64,000 nucleotides of DNA. Origin: Streptomyces dangxiongensis (GTDB taxonomy: Bacteria; Actinomycetota; Actinomycetes; Streptomycetales; Streptomycetaceae). The DNA lies in NCBI RefSeq assembly GCF_003675325.1, contig NZ_CP033072.1, positions 1 to 64,000 of the forward strand. The letters are read 5' to 3'. Below, piece after piece: positions 38,601-50,321 of this stretch. The notes below the pieces were generated by a model. It did not search any database. It saw nothing but the letters and a program-made list of their open reading frames with translations, and was not told where the DNA came from. Made by a program: the position numbers and the translations under genes. Every line of letters begins with the position of its first letter. The first letter of the stretch is position 1.

Positions 38601-41600
38601 GTTGCCCGCAGGGTCGGTGACCTTCTTCAGTTCGCCGCGTGGTGTGTATTCGTAGGTGGTGGTGTCGTAGGCGGCGTCGGCGTTGCGTGCGTGGAGCTGG
38701 CGCAGTGCCGTGGTGTGGCCCCGTGCGTCGACAAGGGTGGTGGTGGCGGTGCCGCCCTCGGGCGGGATCACAGTGGTGCGGTCCCCGCGGTAGATGGTGC
38801 TGCTGGTGGACAGCACTGGTCCGCCGTCGCCGTTGCCCGCGATCTGTTTGGCTTCGGTCTGCCGTCCCAGGCCGTCGTAGGTGTAGCGGTTCTGGGTTTC
38901 GACGTCGAGGGCGTCCTTCGGTTCGGTCAGGGCGGTGGTCGGTGGCTTCTGAGAGAAGTACGTCTGGAACGTCTTGGCCACCAGGCCGCGTTCGTCGTAG
39001 AAGGTGTCGGCCAGCAGGCTGCCGCCGTTGGGGCCGGGGTCCTGGGTCTGGCGCGGTCGTAGGAGGCCGTCGTAGAGCGCGTAGGAGGTGCGCTGCTCCC
39101 CGTTGTTGCCGAGGGTTTTGGTGCCGACGGCCAGCGGGGTCTGGTCGTTGTTGGTGTAGGTGAACTCGTAGGACGGTGTCTGGCCGGTGAGGCGATCGGC
39201 GAGCCAGACCTTGGTGGAGCGGCCCAGCGCGTCGTAGGCGAAGTTCGTCACCTTGCCGTTGGTGTCGGTCTGGGTCTGCGGCAGGTTGCGCAGGGCGTCA
39301 TAGGTGACGCTGGTGGTCTGTGCGGTGGTCGCGTCGCCCGTCTTGGCCGGCGGTGTGGTGACGGTGATCTTTGTCGCGAAGCCGGTGGTGGGGTCCGGTG
39401 CGGTGGTGGTGGTCCGGCCGTCGGGGCGCGCGGTGCGCGTGAGGGCTCCGGCAGCGGTCACCTTGACGTCCGCGGTCAGGTCGGTGGTGGAGCGCTGGCG
39501 TCCGTAGTCGTCGTAGGTGGTGCCGGACTCCAGGTAGACGGCGGTGGTGCCGTCGTACTGCTTGAGGACGGCGGTGTTGGTGGGGTCTCCCCTGGTGGGA
39601 GCTGCGTCGTAGGCGCCGCTGTCGTAGGCCGTGCGCACGTCTGAGATGACGTCGTCCGGCCGGGCAGGCGTGTCGGAGCAGGATGTCGCCACGGTCTCGA
39701 CCCGGGAGGGCAGGGTGAGGATGTTGGCGGTGGAGTTGGTGGCGTAGGTCGTGCGGGTGCAGGTGTTGTCGGTCTTGGTGCTGCTGTCACCGGCGTCGTC
39801 GATCTGTGTGGCGCGTCCGGCGACGGTGTCGTGAGTCGTGGTCGTGGATGTGGTGCGCCAGGATGTGCCGGCACCGTTGTCCAGGGAGGTCCAGGTCTTG
39901 GAGCTGGAGGTGCCGGTGAAGTTGGCGGTGACGGTGCCCCAGGCTCTTTCCTTCTTGGCTGTCTCGTGGTGCCAGGGCCTGTTGACGGTCTTGGCCAGGA
40001 TCGTGCCGTCGGGGCGGGAGTAGGTGACCGTTGTAGTTGAAGCCGGCGGCCTGTGCCTCGTCGGTGATCGGGTCGCCTTCGTCGTCGCCGAGGGTGACGG
40101 TGACGGTCTTGGTGTCGCCGTGGTGTTCTTCCGGTCCCCGTCCATGCCGCGCAGGAAGTAGCTGTCCTGCTGGCTCTTCATGGCGGAGGCGTCGCCTTGG
40201 CCGCCGGTGCGGACACGGACGTGTCCGTACCCACGCCACTGGGACCAGGTCTTGGACTTATCCTTGGTCAGACCGTCGTCATCGTCGTAGTGCCAGGCTG
40301 CGCCGTCGAGATTCGTAGCGAGTGACTGGTCAGGCGAGCCGCCGGTGCGGTCGGTGGCGGTGACGGAGGTGACGACGTACTTGTTGAACCATTCCCGTTC
40401 GGGGTCGTCTGTCGAGCCGCCGCCGATGTACTGCGGGTAGCAGCGGGTGGTGTTGGTCTCGGGCGTGGGCAGAGTGTCCCAGTCGCAGGCCGCGGCGGAG
40501 TAGTCGACGTCGATCTGGCCGCCGAATTCGTCAGCGACCGTGGAGAGGCGGTCCTTGATGAAGGGTGGGTAGCCGTCGCCGGTCTTGTCCAGCCGGTTGG
40601 CGAGCTGGGTGTAGGCGAAGGTCGTCTTGGGCAGGGCGATCGCCGGGTCAGTGGCGCGTCCGGTGTGCTGGACGGAGTCGAGCAGCAGCTGGTAGTCGGT
40701 GTCGGACATTCCCCAGCGGTGGGCCAGTTTCCACGAGTCGACGTCGTGGTAGGTGGTGCCGTTGTAGACCTGGGTGGTGACTTCGGTGAGTCGCTTGCGG
40801 GTGAAGAACACGGGGGCGAAGCGGCCCTTGTCGCAGTCCTTGCCGGTGTCGCAGTTCAGGTCCCATGGGGTGTCGTACCAGTAGAAGGCGTCGGCGGAGA
40901 TGTCCGAGCAGGTCGTGTGGGTGTCCGGCAGGCAGCGCTCACTGCTGGTGAAGTTGACCTTGGCGAGGGCCTTGGTGCTGTATACGGACGAGGATTTCAG
41001 TCCGTATTCGATGCGGTCGAGGGTGCCGCCGCGTACGTAGCGGGTGTTGTCCTTGGCCTCGAGGTTGCGGCCGTAGGAGTTGGTTTCCTTGTCGTAGTAG
41101 TAGGCGATGGCGTTGCCGTGGACGTCGACTGCGTAGTCGAGGTTCCAGCGCCAGGCCTGCTGGCAGTAGGAGTCGGCGAAGGTGGCGGCGTGGCAGGGTT
41201 CGTCGGAGTCGTCGCCGAAGACGGGTGCGGTCCAGGTAGAGTCGGTGGTTTCCTTCCCGTCGGTCCAGCCGGGCAGGCGGTTGTAGCCGAAGTAGTACTT
41301 GGTGCCGTCCGGTGTGGTGAGCCGCCAGTACTCGTTGTTGTCGTCGCCGTTGCTGCGGTCGCTGGACGTCAGGTGGTCGATCTTCGTGCCGTCGTCGTCC
41401 TTGAGCTTCCAGGAGTCCTTGCCGTTGGGGACGAGTTCGCCGCCCTTGCCGTTGAAGGTGATGAAGGCGTTGTCATAGCCCCAGCACAGGTCGCCCGGCT
41501 TGCTTCCGTCCGCGTGCTTGACGCCGTCGTCGGAGCATGGTTTGTAGCGGCGCTCGATGTAGCCGGACCACAGGTCGAAGCCGTCCCCCACCCAGGACGC

Positions 41601-42521
41601 CTGGTTGTTGGTGTTGCTCGTACGGCCGTCGACTGATCCGGAGGAGTAGGACAGGCCTACTTTGGGGGCGAGTCCACCGGGGACGTCGGGGGCCGGCATG
41701 TCGTAGGACCAGGTGAAGTCGCCTGTGTTGAGGCTCGTGTTCCAGGTTGCTGAGGGGGAGAGCGATGTCGCCTTGTAGTCGCTTTGCGCGCTTCCCGTTC
41801 CGGAGACAGCCGCGAGCACTGTGGCCGTTCCGGCAGTCAGGCTCACGTTCCGCGCGGTCAGGGTCTGCTTGACCGCGTCGTTGACTGTGGTGAGCGGTTT
41901 CGTGGAGTGGCAAGCAGCCTTGTCCGGTGTGGTGAGTACGCAGGCGGGGAGCTCGACGATGGTGAGACGGGAGGCGTAGCCGCCGCCGTAGGCGTCGGCG
42001 AAGCCGGAGTAGTCGAGCTGGGCCTGGACGTGGCCCACCTGCCCGGCCTTCGTCCCGGTCTTGGGAGGTCTCAGGGCGAACAACAGGCCGTCGACGCCGG
42101 CTTTCTGTGCCGCTTTGTGGCTGAGCAGGCGGGCCTCGACATTCCCGCGGAAGGGTTTTTTCCGGGCCGTGCCCTGGGTGTCGAGTGTCAGCGGGAGACC
42201 GTGGGCGTGGACGGAGGCCGTGGGGTTTTTCTTACTGGCGTCGGGGAGGCGCACTACCGTGGACGCTGTCTTGGGCCAGGTGGCGTGGGGCGCTGTCTGT
42301 GGTGTCCGCGGCCCTTTCATCAGGGGGCGCGGCTTGACCTTGCCTGTCGTGGTGGCGACCGGGCGCTCGGAGGTGGGCAGGGTGGGTCGCCCCTTGCCGT
42401 TGTCGGCGGCGAGAGCCGGCTGCGTCACTCCCTGCAGGAGTGTGCCCACCATGATCGTGGCCGAGGCGAGTGCGAGGCGTCGCCGCATTCTTGCGAAGTG
42501 CCTGCTCGATCTGCCGTTCAT
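35646..42521 (-). CDS. Secreted RHS/YD-repeat protein with Hint domain and C-terminal toxin, frameshifted
   Basis: About 2,290 aa. ATG 42521 (AAGGA at 42527-42531) starts a signal peptide (RRRLALASATIMVGTLLQG, TQPALAAD). Next is a SpvB/TcB-like N-terminal shell (WNTSLNTGDFTWSYDMPAPD, GLAPKVGLSYSSGSVDGR, WVGDGFDLWSGYIERRYKPC), YD repeats (YEYTPRGELKKVTDPAGNNW and others), the RHS core end (THLGAREYDPTTGRFISVDP), then a Hint domain starting CSFDPDTPVLMADGKSKRIG and ending HTYYVLAG, PVLVHN. The final 95 aa (SLDEMVEFVNGHTGGGNPAM, GVRVIINWDMPWKSTSYYPG) are the toxin tip, family not named by me. Shifts: a compensating pair near 40130 and 40030, near 38210, near 36140, and a missing base in a C run at 35969-35972. 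Confidence 0.8.
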
Positions 42522-42621
42522 CGTGTCCTTCGTCCTTCGCTGCGGTGCTCCGCGTGGGTGCCAAGCGCACGGTGGCGGAGGTGAAGTTGGATGCCATGCC
42601 TGGAAAGAGAGCACGGGCGGT

Positions 42622-42660
42622 GCCCGGGTGGGCCCTGCACAGGCGAGAGCCCACCCGGGC
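42622..42660 (-). terminator. Hairpin terminator between the LamG and RHS genes
   Basis: GCCCGGGTGGGC and GCCCACCCGGGC, a perfect 12-bp stem with a 15-base loop, directly after the LamG gene stop (42663). The RHS gene therefore probably has its own promoter or depends on read-through. Confidence 0.65.
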
Positions 42661-42662
42661 TT

Positions 42663-45600
42663 TCAGTCGGTGCCGGGGACGTCGGTTGCCATTCCGGGCT
42701 GTCCCAGGGCCAGCAACTCGATCTGGGCGTCTGACAGTGCGCCTTGGAAGGTCCACACGTCGGAGACGGCGCCCGGCCAGTATTCGCCCCAGGTTTGTTC
42801 CGGTCTTGGCCCGGCCGAGTTGCATGGGCTGTGCCGCCTTGAAGGCCAGTACGTCGTCTGCCCAGGACAGCTTGTCCGTGCACGAGGAGTCGTCTGCGTC
42901 CCCGTCACCGTCGGCGTCCTTGCAGGCGACTTCTTCCTGCTCACCATTGACGTACAGCGTCAGGTTTTGGAGAAGCCGTCGTAGACCAGAGCCAGTGCGT
43001 CCATTCGGTGGGGCTGTAGAACTGGCTGTTGTCGACCTGAGTGAGGGGGCGCTGCTGCTGTCGGCTGCGGCCATCGCGATGCGCCATCGCCCCGGGTCGG
43101 AGCCTGGTGTGTTGCTGGGTTCGTAGCGGACCGTGAAGGCGCTCTGGGTTGCGCCGGGGACACTGAGCAGGGTCACGCCCTTGCCGGGGATCGCTGCCGC
43201 CTGCGCCCATGCGGTGACGGTGAAGCTGGCGCTGGTGTCCCGGGCACGGTGGATGTCGTTCCGTAGTCATTGACGCCGTCGAGGGTGACGCCGCCGTCGA
43301 CCCAGCCCGCGTCGAGGTGGGCGCCGCCGGAGAGTGTCATGCCGTTGGCCGACGCGGAGGCGTCGGGTGTCACGAGCGGCGAGCCGGACGCCGTCTCGAA
43401 CGTCCAGCGCCCCTTGACCAACGGCCGCTGCCGGAACAGCTGCTGGATCTCCTGCGCGGACGTGGGCCGGTCGAAGAGCCGGACGTCGTCGATCTGGCCG
43501 GGGAAAAAGGAGCCGGGCTGGCCGTCGTAGGAGCCCGCGCCTATCTGTACCGCGCCGCCCGCGTACCAGTTGGCCTGGAGGTCGGTTTCTCCGGCCTTGG
43601 TGCCGTTGACGTACAGGATCAGTTTGTCGGCGACCGTGTCGTGCACCGCGACCAGGTGCGTCCAAGTGTCGCCGAAGGCGGTCTGTCCGTCTGCTTGCAT
43701 GGCGCGGATCGGGGTGGCGTCGGTGGAGTCGGCAGAGTACTCGTTGGCCGCCCACCGGTCGTAGGTCTTGGAGTAATACAGCTCCAGACCCGCGCGATGG
43801 GCGCCCGCCTGGGTGGCGACGATCGCCGCGTGGTCGGGTTTGGTCTTCGGCAGCTTCGCCCAGGCGGAGATGGCAAAGCTGCTCTGGTTGTTCAGGACCG
43901 GCCGTTCGGTGGTGGCGTAGTCGTCAATTCCGTCCAGTGTCAGCGCTTTGCCGGCGATGCCGCTCTGCCCGGGCTTGGCCCCGTTCATGAGGGTGGCGTC
44001 CGGTACCTCTGCCCTGCCGGTCAACTGGGTGGCTTCGGCCGGCTCATCCATCGCGAACGCTGCCCGGGCTGGGCGGCCCGCGGTGAGGGACGACTTGCCG
44101 TACAGCTGGGTCACCTCGGCAGCCGAGAGCGGCTTGTCGAAGATCTGCACCTCGTCGATCGCGCCGGGGAAGAAGTTCGTTCGGCTGCCGTTGAGGCTTG
44201 CCGCGCCGAACTGTAGGCCTCGCCGTGCGTCCCAGGGGGAGCTGTAGCTGGCCGTGCCCGCGAGCTGATTGTTGATGTACAGCTTCAGTTCGTCGCTGCC
44301 GGAGCTGTAGGTGCCCACCAGATGGGTCCATTCGCCGGCTTTCACAGCGCCCCCGGTGGAAGCCATGGCCGTCACACTGCTCGAACCGGGCACGTCGGAG
44401 GTGTGTTGGCTGAACACCCACCGGTCGTAACCCGCGGAGTAGTAGATCTCGAAGCCGGGCGAGTTATTCCCGGGCTGGGTCACCGCGACGGCCGCATGGT
44501 CGGGGACGGCGGCAAGCTTGACCCAGGCCGAGACTGAGAAACTTCCCGAAGTGTCGATGACGGGAATGTCGGTGGCTGCATAGTCGTCCACCCCGTCGAA
44601 CGACACCGCCGTGCCCTTGGCTCCGGGGACGTTCGGTTTGGCTCCGCCACCCAGCAGTACCGTGCGTTCGGGTGCCGTTCCTTCAGCCGTTGGTGCACCG
44701 GCGGAATCGTCCAGTTGCCACATCCCGCGCTCCGGTTGTCCGGTCTTGACGCGGAAGTGATACGTGCGGATCTCACTGGCGTTGCCCGCCGCATCGAACG
44801 CCTTGGCGGTCACGAAGTTCAGTCCCGGCTTGGACGGAAGCAGCTTCGCGGTTCTCGCAGCACCTGCCGACGTGGTGAGGGTGTTCTTGGACGACGGGTC
44901 TTCGTTGACGCCGAAATAATATTTCGTCACATCGCTGTTGGCGCCCTTGAGTTCGAAGGACCCGTACTTCCCCACGCCGTCAAACCACGGGTCATCGGGG
45001 TTCTCGGGGTCTGACGCCGGGTACTCGCCGGACGAGATGGCCGGCGCCTTGGGCACGGAGGTGTCGTAGACGAAGTAGCAGCCGGTCGAGCCTCCGGTGT
45101 ACGACCACGGCGAGTACTGCGCGCTGTCGTAGGAGCGGACGTACCAGCTCACCGTCTTGTTGGACGGGATCGACGAGGGCAGCGAGACCGCGAAGTTCGA
45201 GGCCGACTTCTTGTAGGTGGTCAGTGGCGGCTTCCAGCGAGCGATCGTGCCCTTGCCGTCTCCGGCGTCCCACTTCGCCTGGAACTGCACCGCCAGGGCA
45301 TCACCGTCGGGATCGGTGACGTCGTTCGCGTAGATCTTGCCCAGGGTGCGTACCCGCGGAGCGTCCGACGGCTTCTTGCATGTACCGCCGTACTCCATCT
45401 CCAGCTGCGACATCTTGATCTGCTGCGGCGGCCGGTTGTACTTCACTCGCAGGAAGGCGTCGTCGGAGAACCGCTTCCATCCGTACTCGTCGGACTCATC
45501 TCCGGCGCGGAGGCCGAAGGTCATCGTCGGCCACTTCTTGTCGACGGCCTGCTGCACGGCCGATCTGACATCGAACTCGGCGTCCTTTGCCGCGCATCCT

Positions 45601-46925
45601 TCGAATCCGTAGGCGAACGACTTGGTCCCCAGCTGGTCGATCCAGAAGCCGGACTCGTTCTGGGAGTTCCATGTCGTTGAGGACGAGATGCCTTTCGTCC
45701 GCCACAGCTGGACACTGCGCGCGCTGCAGGAGGCCGACCAGGTGTCACGTACGACGAACTCGGCCGACAGGACGTCCTTGCCCGCGTACTTCGAGACGGA
45801 CATCTGGTAGAAGAGCCGCTTCGTGTCGTAGGGCTTGCAGTAGTACCAGGCGCAGTAGCCCAGGCCGGCGTCCGGATCGCCGTTGAACTTCCACTGCGGG
45901 GACGATGCCCAGTACTTCGACGCCACGGTCCAGGCTGTGGCCTTGGGCGCGTCCCACTTGGGGTCGATGAACACCGGATACACGGTGTCCTTCCCGCGGA
46001 GGACCTCGGTGTCCGGCCTCAGCACAAGCGCATCCTGGCTGGGAGGAACCTCCACATCGACGGGAGCCAGCTTGCCCGACTCGGTCGCGCCGGGCTCTAC
46101 GTCGTCGGTAGCTCCTCGCCGCCTTGGAGTGTGCCAGGTTGCGCAGTCGCCGCTTTCTGCGTCGAGGCCCTGTGCTGGAGTCCCACATCAGCGGCTGCGC
46201 CGCCTCGAACACCGTACCGCCGGCGCCCTTGTCCACGGCCTGGAGACCACCGGCGCCGGTCTCCTTCACCTCCATGCCGTCGGCATTCAGTCTCAGGCGC
46301 AGTTCGGCCAGTTCCTTGCTGGCAGCCGCCTCGGCCGACTTAACGACCAAGAGCTGGGTGAAGCCGTCCTGTTGTGCACCCAACCGCAGGTCGACACCCG
46401 TCAAGACGTCCGGGTAGGTGGCCGTGTCCCCTTGAAGCTGAGGAGCGGGCAGCTTCCCCGGCCACGATAAGGCCAGTTCACGCCCGGCCTTGGTCATTCT
46501 CACCATCGGGGCATCGCCACCGCCGGAGAATTTCAGGCCGATGGTTGTGGCCTTCGGCGCGACCATCCCGTCGTCCGTCTGTGCGAGGTCGGTATCGATG
46601 GGCTTCCACACACCATCGACGCGTGCGCGCACGGGACGCAGGTGCTCACGCGCCTCAAGCTTGCCGTCCGGGTCGGCGAAGACCTCGCTGCTCTCCCTCT
46701 CAGAGAGGCGATCTCCACGGGCTGGCCTGTCTGCTTGGCGCGCGACACCGCCTCAGCCTCAGTGGCAGCTGTTCCGGTATCTCCCGCATCCAAGGCATGT
46801 AACGCCTGACCGGCCGACGTCTTGCTGTCGGCAGCACTGGCCGCGTTTGCTGACGGAAGCAGGCCCAATAACACTGCGGCACCCACCGCAGCACCAGTGA
46901 CGCTCCATCGTCTCCCCACAGGCAT
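42663..46925 (-). CDS. Large secreted LamG-domain protein, frameshifted
   Basis: About 1,420 aa. ATG 46925 follows GGGGAGGG and starts a signal peptide (RRWSVTGAAVGAAVLLGLLP, ANAASA). A long N-terminal region (ALSWPGKLPAPQLQGDTATY, ARVDGVWKPIDTDLAQTDDG) is that of wall-associated DNRLRE/LamG proteins. Three LamG-like jellyroll units follow: FDGVDDYAATDIPVIDTSGS, LDGIDDYATTERPVLNNQSS and LDGVNDYGTTSTVPG, each with a WTHLVG- or WTHLA-type strand. Shifts near 46700, 46140, 43215, 42960 and 42790. LamG proteins commonly precede RHS-Hint toxins in Streptomyces; a surface-binding or delivery role is inferred. Confidence 0.7.
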
Positions 46926-47231
46926 GACAAACCCTCCCCACAGGGCCTCCCCAGACCCTGCCCCCGCTGTGACCGATCTCTTACAGACCGTGCACACGAC
47001 GGTAAACAAGAGATCAAGCACAGGTCTAGGTGGCCACAAGCAGGCATCACGCCACAGAGGACCCAAAGAACCCAGAACACCTAGTGGCGTAGGCCACACC
47101 AGTGGCGGCCGAGCGCGGGCAACTGTCGCCACAAATAGTTCCTGACCGCGACATTTGAGTAGCTTCCCTCGCAGTACACTGAACGGACGGCACGGGGGCT
47201 GGCCCCGACCTCATACTCCGCAAAGTGGATG

Positions 47232-47720
47232 CTGCCGGCGCCACCTGCCTTTCAGTGATCTCGCTGACCGGACGGGACGCGCGGTCAGGAGCCTCTGCTC
47301 CCTTGGTCCCACTGTTCACCTCGCCCCCTACGCTGACCGGCCGGACGGACAAGCCGGTCGGCAGGTGCTGGCAGAGATCAGAACGGACTGCCCAGCGCTC
47401 CGGAGACGACCCGCGAAAGCTGTCTCCAAGTCGGCAGCCGACCGCATCATCGATGTGGACGGCACGCTGGTCTCCACCGGCGACCGGGCCATGGCCATCC
47501 TCAGCAAAGAGCTATCGTTGCTCCACCAACCACCATGGTCATCGACACAGACACCCCCTCATCGTCGCCATCGGCAAGCCACAGCCAGGCAACCGCAATC
47601 GGGCCGGGCCGGGCCGGGCCGGGAGGACTCCGGCGTGAAGGCTGGCGGCACCCCATGGTGATCACCGACAGCGGCTACCGCGGTACCCCTGGCCATCCCG
47701 CACCACCGCCGGCACAAGCA
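47232..47720 (+). pseudogene. IS5-type (DDE_Tnp_4) transposase remnant
   Basis: Scraps of an IS5-like DDE_Tnp_4 transposase in changing frames: RIIDVDGTLVSTGDRAMA with the first catalytic Asp, LIVAIGKPQPGNRN, then MVITDSGYRGT with the second Asp. The N-terminal domain and the Glu region are damaged or missing. It contains a GGGCC tandem repeat at 47601-47623. Confidence 0.5.
47601..47623. repeat. Short GGGCC tandem repeat
   Basis: Four GGGCC units plus GGG inside the transposase remnant. A similar GCGGC-type run lies at about 47899-47925. Probably slippage in decayed DNA. Confidence 0.6.
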
Positions 47721-47808
47721 GTGCCGCGACAGCAGCGGGCCTTTCGTCCAAGCCGTTCTCATCGCTGTGCGCCTGGGCGCACTCGGTCTGCGGCGGTACG
47801 CCGGAAGC

Positions 47809-48002
47809 ATGCCGACGCGACGCCCGAATCCGAGTGATCTGTCCGACGCTCGCTGGATGTTGATCGAGCCGATCCTTAAGGCCTGGTCCCTGGCCTGGCC
47901 GCGCCGCGGCGCGGCGCGGCGCGGCCAGGGACTTCGGCCGACCGCCGGGACATGACCTGCGCGACATCATGGACGCGATCTTGTACATGGACCGCACCGG
48001 CG
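47809..48002 (+). pseudogene. IS5-family transposase N-terminal scrap
   Basis: Starts MPTRRPNPSDLSDARWMLIE, the typical IS5-family (DUF4096) N-terminus. After a GC-repeat tract and a frame change it continues DLRDIMDAILYMDRTGGR, then stops matching where a methyltransferase scrap begins (48003). Confidence 0.55.
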
Positions 48003-48115
48003 GCCGGTGACCGAACTGATACAGGCTTCTCACGCATGGCCACCAGAGCCAGGTACGTGAAAACCACGAGGTCCGCGCTTTCCCAGACGGACTGGACATC
48101 CTCGACGTGCCCGGA
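48003..48115 (+). pseudogene. DUF574 methyltransferase C-terminal scrap
   Basis: Reads VTELIQASHAW, then ENHEVRAFPDGLDILD, matching the gene at 32769-33581 (VTELMQVATHGHW, EEHEVRAYLDGLDILD). Only about 37 codons remain, fused directly to the transposase scrap. Confidence 0.6.
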
Positions 48116-48202
48116 TCCGCAGCGAGAAGGGCCTCCGCTGGGACAGCAGGCCCCTCAAAGCCGCAGTCTGACCCGGCCCGGCGAAACCCTGCGGTCACAG
48201 CA

Positions 48203-49002
48203 CTAGCTTCGGCGGCGCATCATCGACAACAACAGCCCGTGGGTCTCGCCATCGGCGGCGACCACAAGCCCACGGCCTGCCTCACCTATCGGGGCACCGT
48301 CGATGCCGGTGACGACGCAGCCAGCAGCCCGGCACAAAGCGATACCGGCCGCGAAATGCACGCTCCCGGAGAGGTCGCCGCCATCGGTGACATACGCGGC
48401 GCGCTTGCCGGCAGCGACCCAGGCCAACGCCAGCGTCGTGGACACGACCCGAGGCCGGAAACGTTCGACGAAATCAGGATGGGCCAGCAGATCCACGGCC
48501 CGGAATCCGGGCGCACTCGGGAACGGCGGATCCAGGTTGACGTCCACCAATCGGGTAGCGGGCGAGGGCGTCAGTGGTGCGTCGTCGACCCCGTCGTACC
48601 GCACCCAGGCGGTTCGCCCGTCGGTGAAGAAAACCTCGCCGCTGAACGGGTCGGCCACGGCCGCCGCCCCGGCGCGCAGTGCCACGTTGACGGCCACCAA
48701 CATGTTGCCGACGGCGTAGTTCAGCGTGCCGCACAAGGGATCCACCAACCACTGGCGCACAGCGTCGGCGGCGCCCTGCTGCCCGCCTCCTCGCCGAGCA
48801 CCGCGTCATCGGGCCGTGCGGCACGGATGACGCCGAGGATCATCATCTCAGCCTCCACATCGGCGGCGGTGGCAAAGTCCCCGGCACCCTTGTCGATGCG
48901 GCTGAGCCGCCGACCGTACATATTGCGCACCACGTCCGCGCCAGCCCGGGCTCCGGCTATCGCGACCGCAGCATCGTCGAAGCCCGCGTATGCGTTGATC
49001 AC
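48203..49002 (-). CDS. Inositol-monophosphatase-family protein, one frameshift
   Basis: About 266 aa, Mg-dependent sugar-phosphate phosphatase fold. N-terminal helix AYAGFDDAAVAIAGARAGAD, then DFATAADVEAEMMILGVI, VLGEEAG (motif 1 Glu pair), WLVDPLCGTLNYAVG (motif 2) and a C-terminal VHFAAGIALCRAAGCVVTG. In motif 2 the usual DPLDGT is DPLCGT, losing one metal-ligand Asp; whether this is typical of the subgroup I cannot check. A shift near 48770 lies just before motif 2. Substrate unknown. It lies between a methyltransferase scrap and an XRE regulator. Confidence 0.65.
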
Positions 49003-49059
49003 GCCGTGCAGACTATCGAGGCGAAGCTATCGCCTCGGCGTACCTTCCCGGTTCGAACA

Positions 49060-49998
49060 CTATAGGGCGCTATCGGCGGCGCGGGCCGCGTAACGGTCCC
49101 GCGCCTCCACCAACAGATCGCGGCTGTCCCTCATGCGTTGCGAGGCGGCGAGGAGATTCAGGAGCACCTGCCGGTACTGCTCGACGTCGCCGGCCCGGCT
49201 GAGATACATGGCGCTGTCGATGAGTTCGATGTAGACCAGCTCCGACGGTCCGCCGTCGCCGAACGTCAGGTGCGTGATGGGGTAACTGGGGGCGACACTG
49301 GCGCTGCGTTCGAACGGGATGATCCGGATGTTGATCCCGTCTCGCTGTGAGAGTTCGATCAGGTGGTCGAGCTGCTCGCACATCACGCCGGGGCCGCCCA
49401 CCGGACGCAGCAGGATCGCCTCCTCCAGCATCGCGACGATGCTGGGCCGGCGGGGGGACCACAGGATGCGCTGACGGTCCAAGCGCAACTTCACACGCCG
49501 CTCGACCTCCTCAGAGCTGGCGCCCGGCAGACCGTTGGAGACAAGGGCGCGCATATAGCTGCGGGTCTGCAGCAGCCCGGGGACGACGTGATTCTCGTAG
49601 GAGGCGATGCGGGTGGCCCCGGCTTCCAGGCCGATCAGGCGCCTGAGCCAATTGGGCGTGACATCACCGTACTTCTGCCACCATGCGTTGTTCTTGGCCT
49701 GCTGCAACAGCCCTTCGATCTCATGGGCCTGATCGCTCGAGAACTGGTAGAAGGCGACCAGGTCCCTGATGTCCCGCTCACGCGGAGGGCTCTCGCCCCG
49801 CTCCAGACGGCTGACCTTGGACACCGACCCGCGGATCACGGGAGCAACGTCACGCAACGACAAGCTGCGCTCCTTGCGGGCCTGCCGCAATGTCTCACCG
49901 AGCAGACGGGCCGCGATCTCCGGCCGCGCACTGTGCCCGGTGATCGGCACAACGGCAGGCTCAGTGCTCTCCTCACGCACCGCAGAACCGTCGGACAT
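49060..49998 (-). CDS. XRE regulator with DUF5753 domain
   Basis: Intact 312-aa protein. The N-terminal HTH is LLGETLRQARKERSLSLRDV followed by SVSKVSRLERGESPP. The C-terminal DUF5753 domain is a sensor region (ASYENHVVPGLLQTRSYMRA, RQRILWSPRRPSIVAMLEEA, THLTFGDGGPSELVYIE). These regulators normally pair with a DUF397 gene, present just upstream at 50085-50321 on the same strand. Such pairs (BldB/WhiJ-type networks) affect development in Streptomyces. A C-terminal duplicate lies at 33613-33705. Confidence 0.85.
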   Translation of the reverse strand: MSDGSAVREESTEPAVVPITGHSARPEIAARLLGETLRQARKERSLSLRDVAPVIRGSVSKVSRLERGESPPRERDIRDLVAFYQFSSDQAHEIEGLLQQAKNNAWWQKYGDVTPNWLRRLIGLEAGATRIASYENHVVPGLLQTRSYMRALVSNGLPGASSEEVERRVKLRLDRQRILWSPRRPSIVAMLEEAILLRPVGGPGVMCEQLDHLIELSQRDGINIRIIPFERSASVAPSYPITHLTFGDGGPSELVYIELIDSAMYLSRAGDVEQYRQVLLNLLAASQRMRDSRDLLVEARDRYAARAADSAL

Positions 49999-50084
49999 GC
50001 ACGCCCCCCTGCGAAACAGCCTTGAACCCGGGGCCAGTTTCGCAGACTCCGACTGGGCATGTCCGACGGTTGCCGTCCAAGCGC

Positions 50085-50321
50085 TCAGCCAGTCAGGCTG
50101 TCGAACTCACCGGCCTTGACTCCCACGAGGAACGCGTCGACCTCCTCGGCCGTGTAGACCAGTGCCGGCCCCTGCGGGTCACGGGAGTGACGCATCGCCG
50201 CTCCCCCACCCGGCAGAGCCGCCACTTCGACACAGTTGCCGCCTTGGGCACTGCTGCGGCTGCTTTTGAACCACATCACGTCCTGGATCTCACCGGCCGG
50301 AACTCCGTTGCGGTACTGCAT
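50085..50321 (-). CDS. DUF397 protein
   Basis: Intact 78-aa protein with the DUF397 signature: WFKSSRSSAQGGNCVEVAAL, RHSRDPQGPALVYTAEE and VDAFLVGVKAGEFD. Small cytoplasmic proteins of this family work with XRE-DUF5753 regulators, possibly as antitoxin or co-regulator. It lies 86 bp upstream of the XRE-DUF5753 gene, same strand, so they are likely co-transcribed. Confidence 0.85.
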   Translation of the reverse strand: MQYRNGVPAGEIQDVMWFKSSRSSAQGGNCVEVAALPGGGAAMRHSRDPQGPALVYTAEEVDAFLVGVKAGEFDSLTG

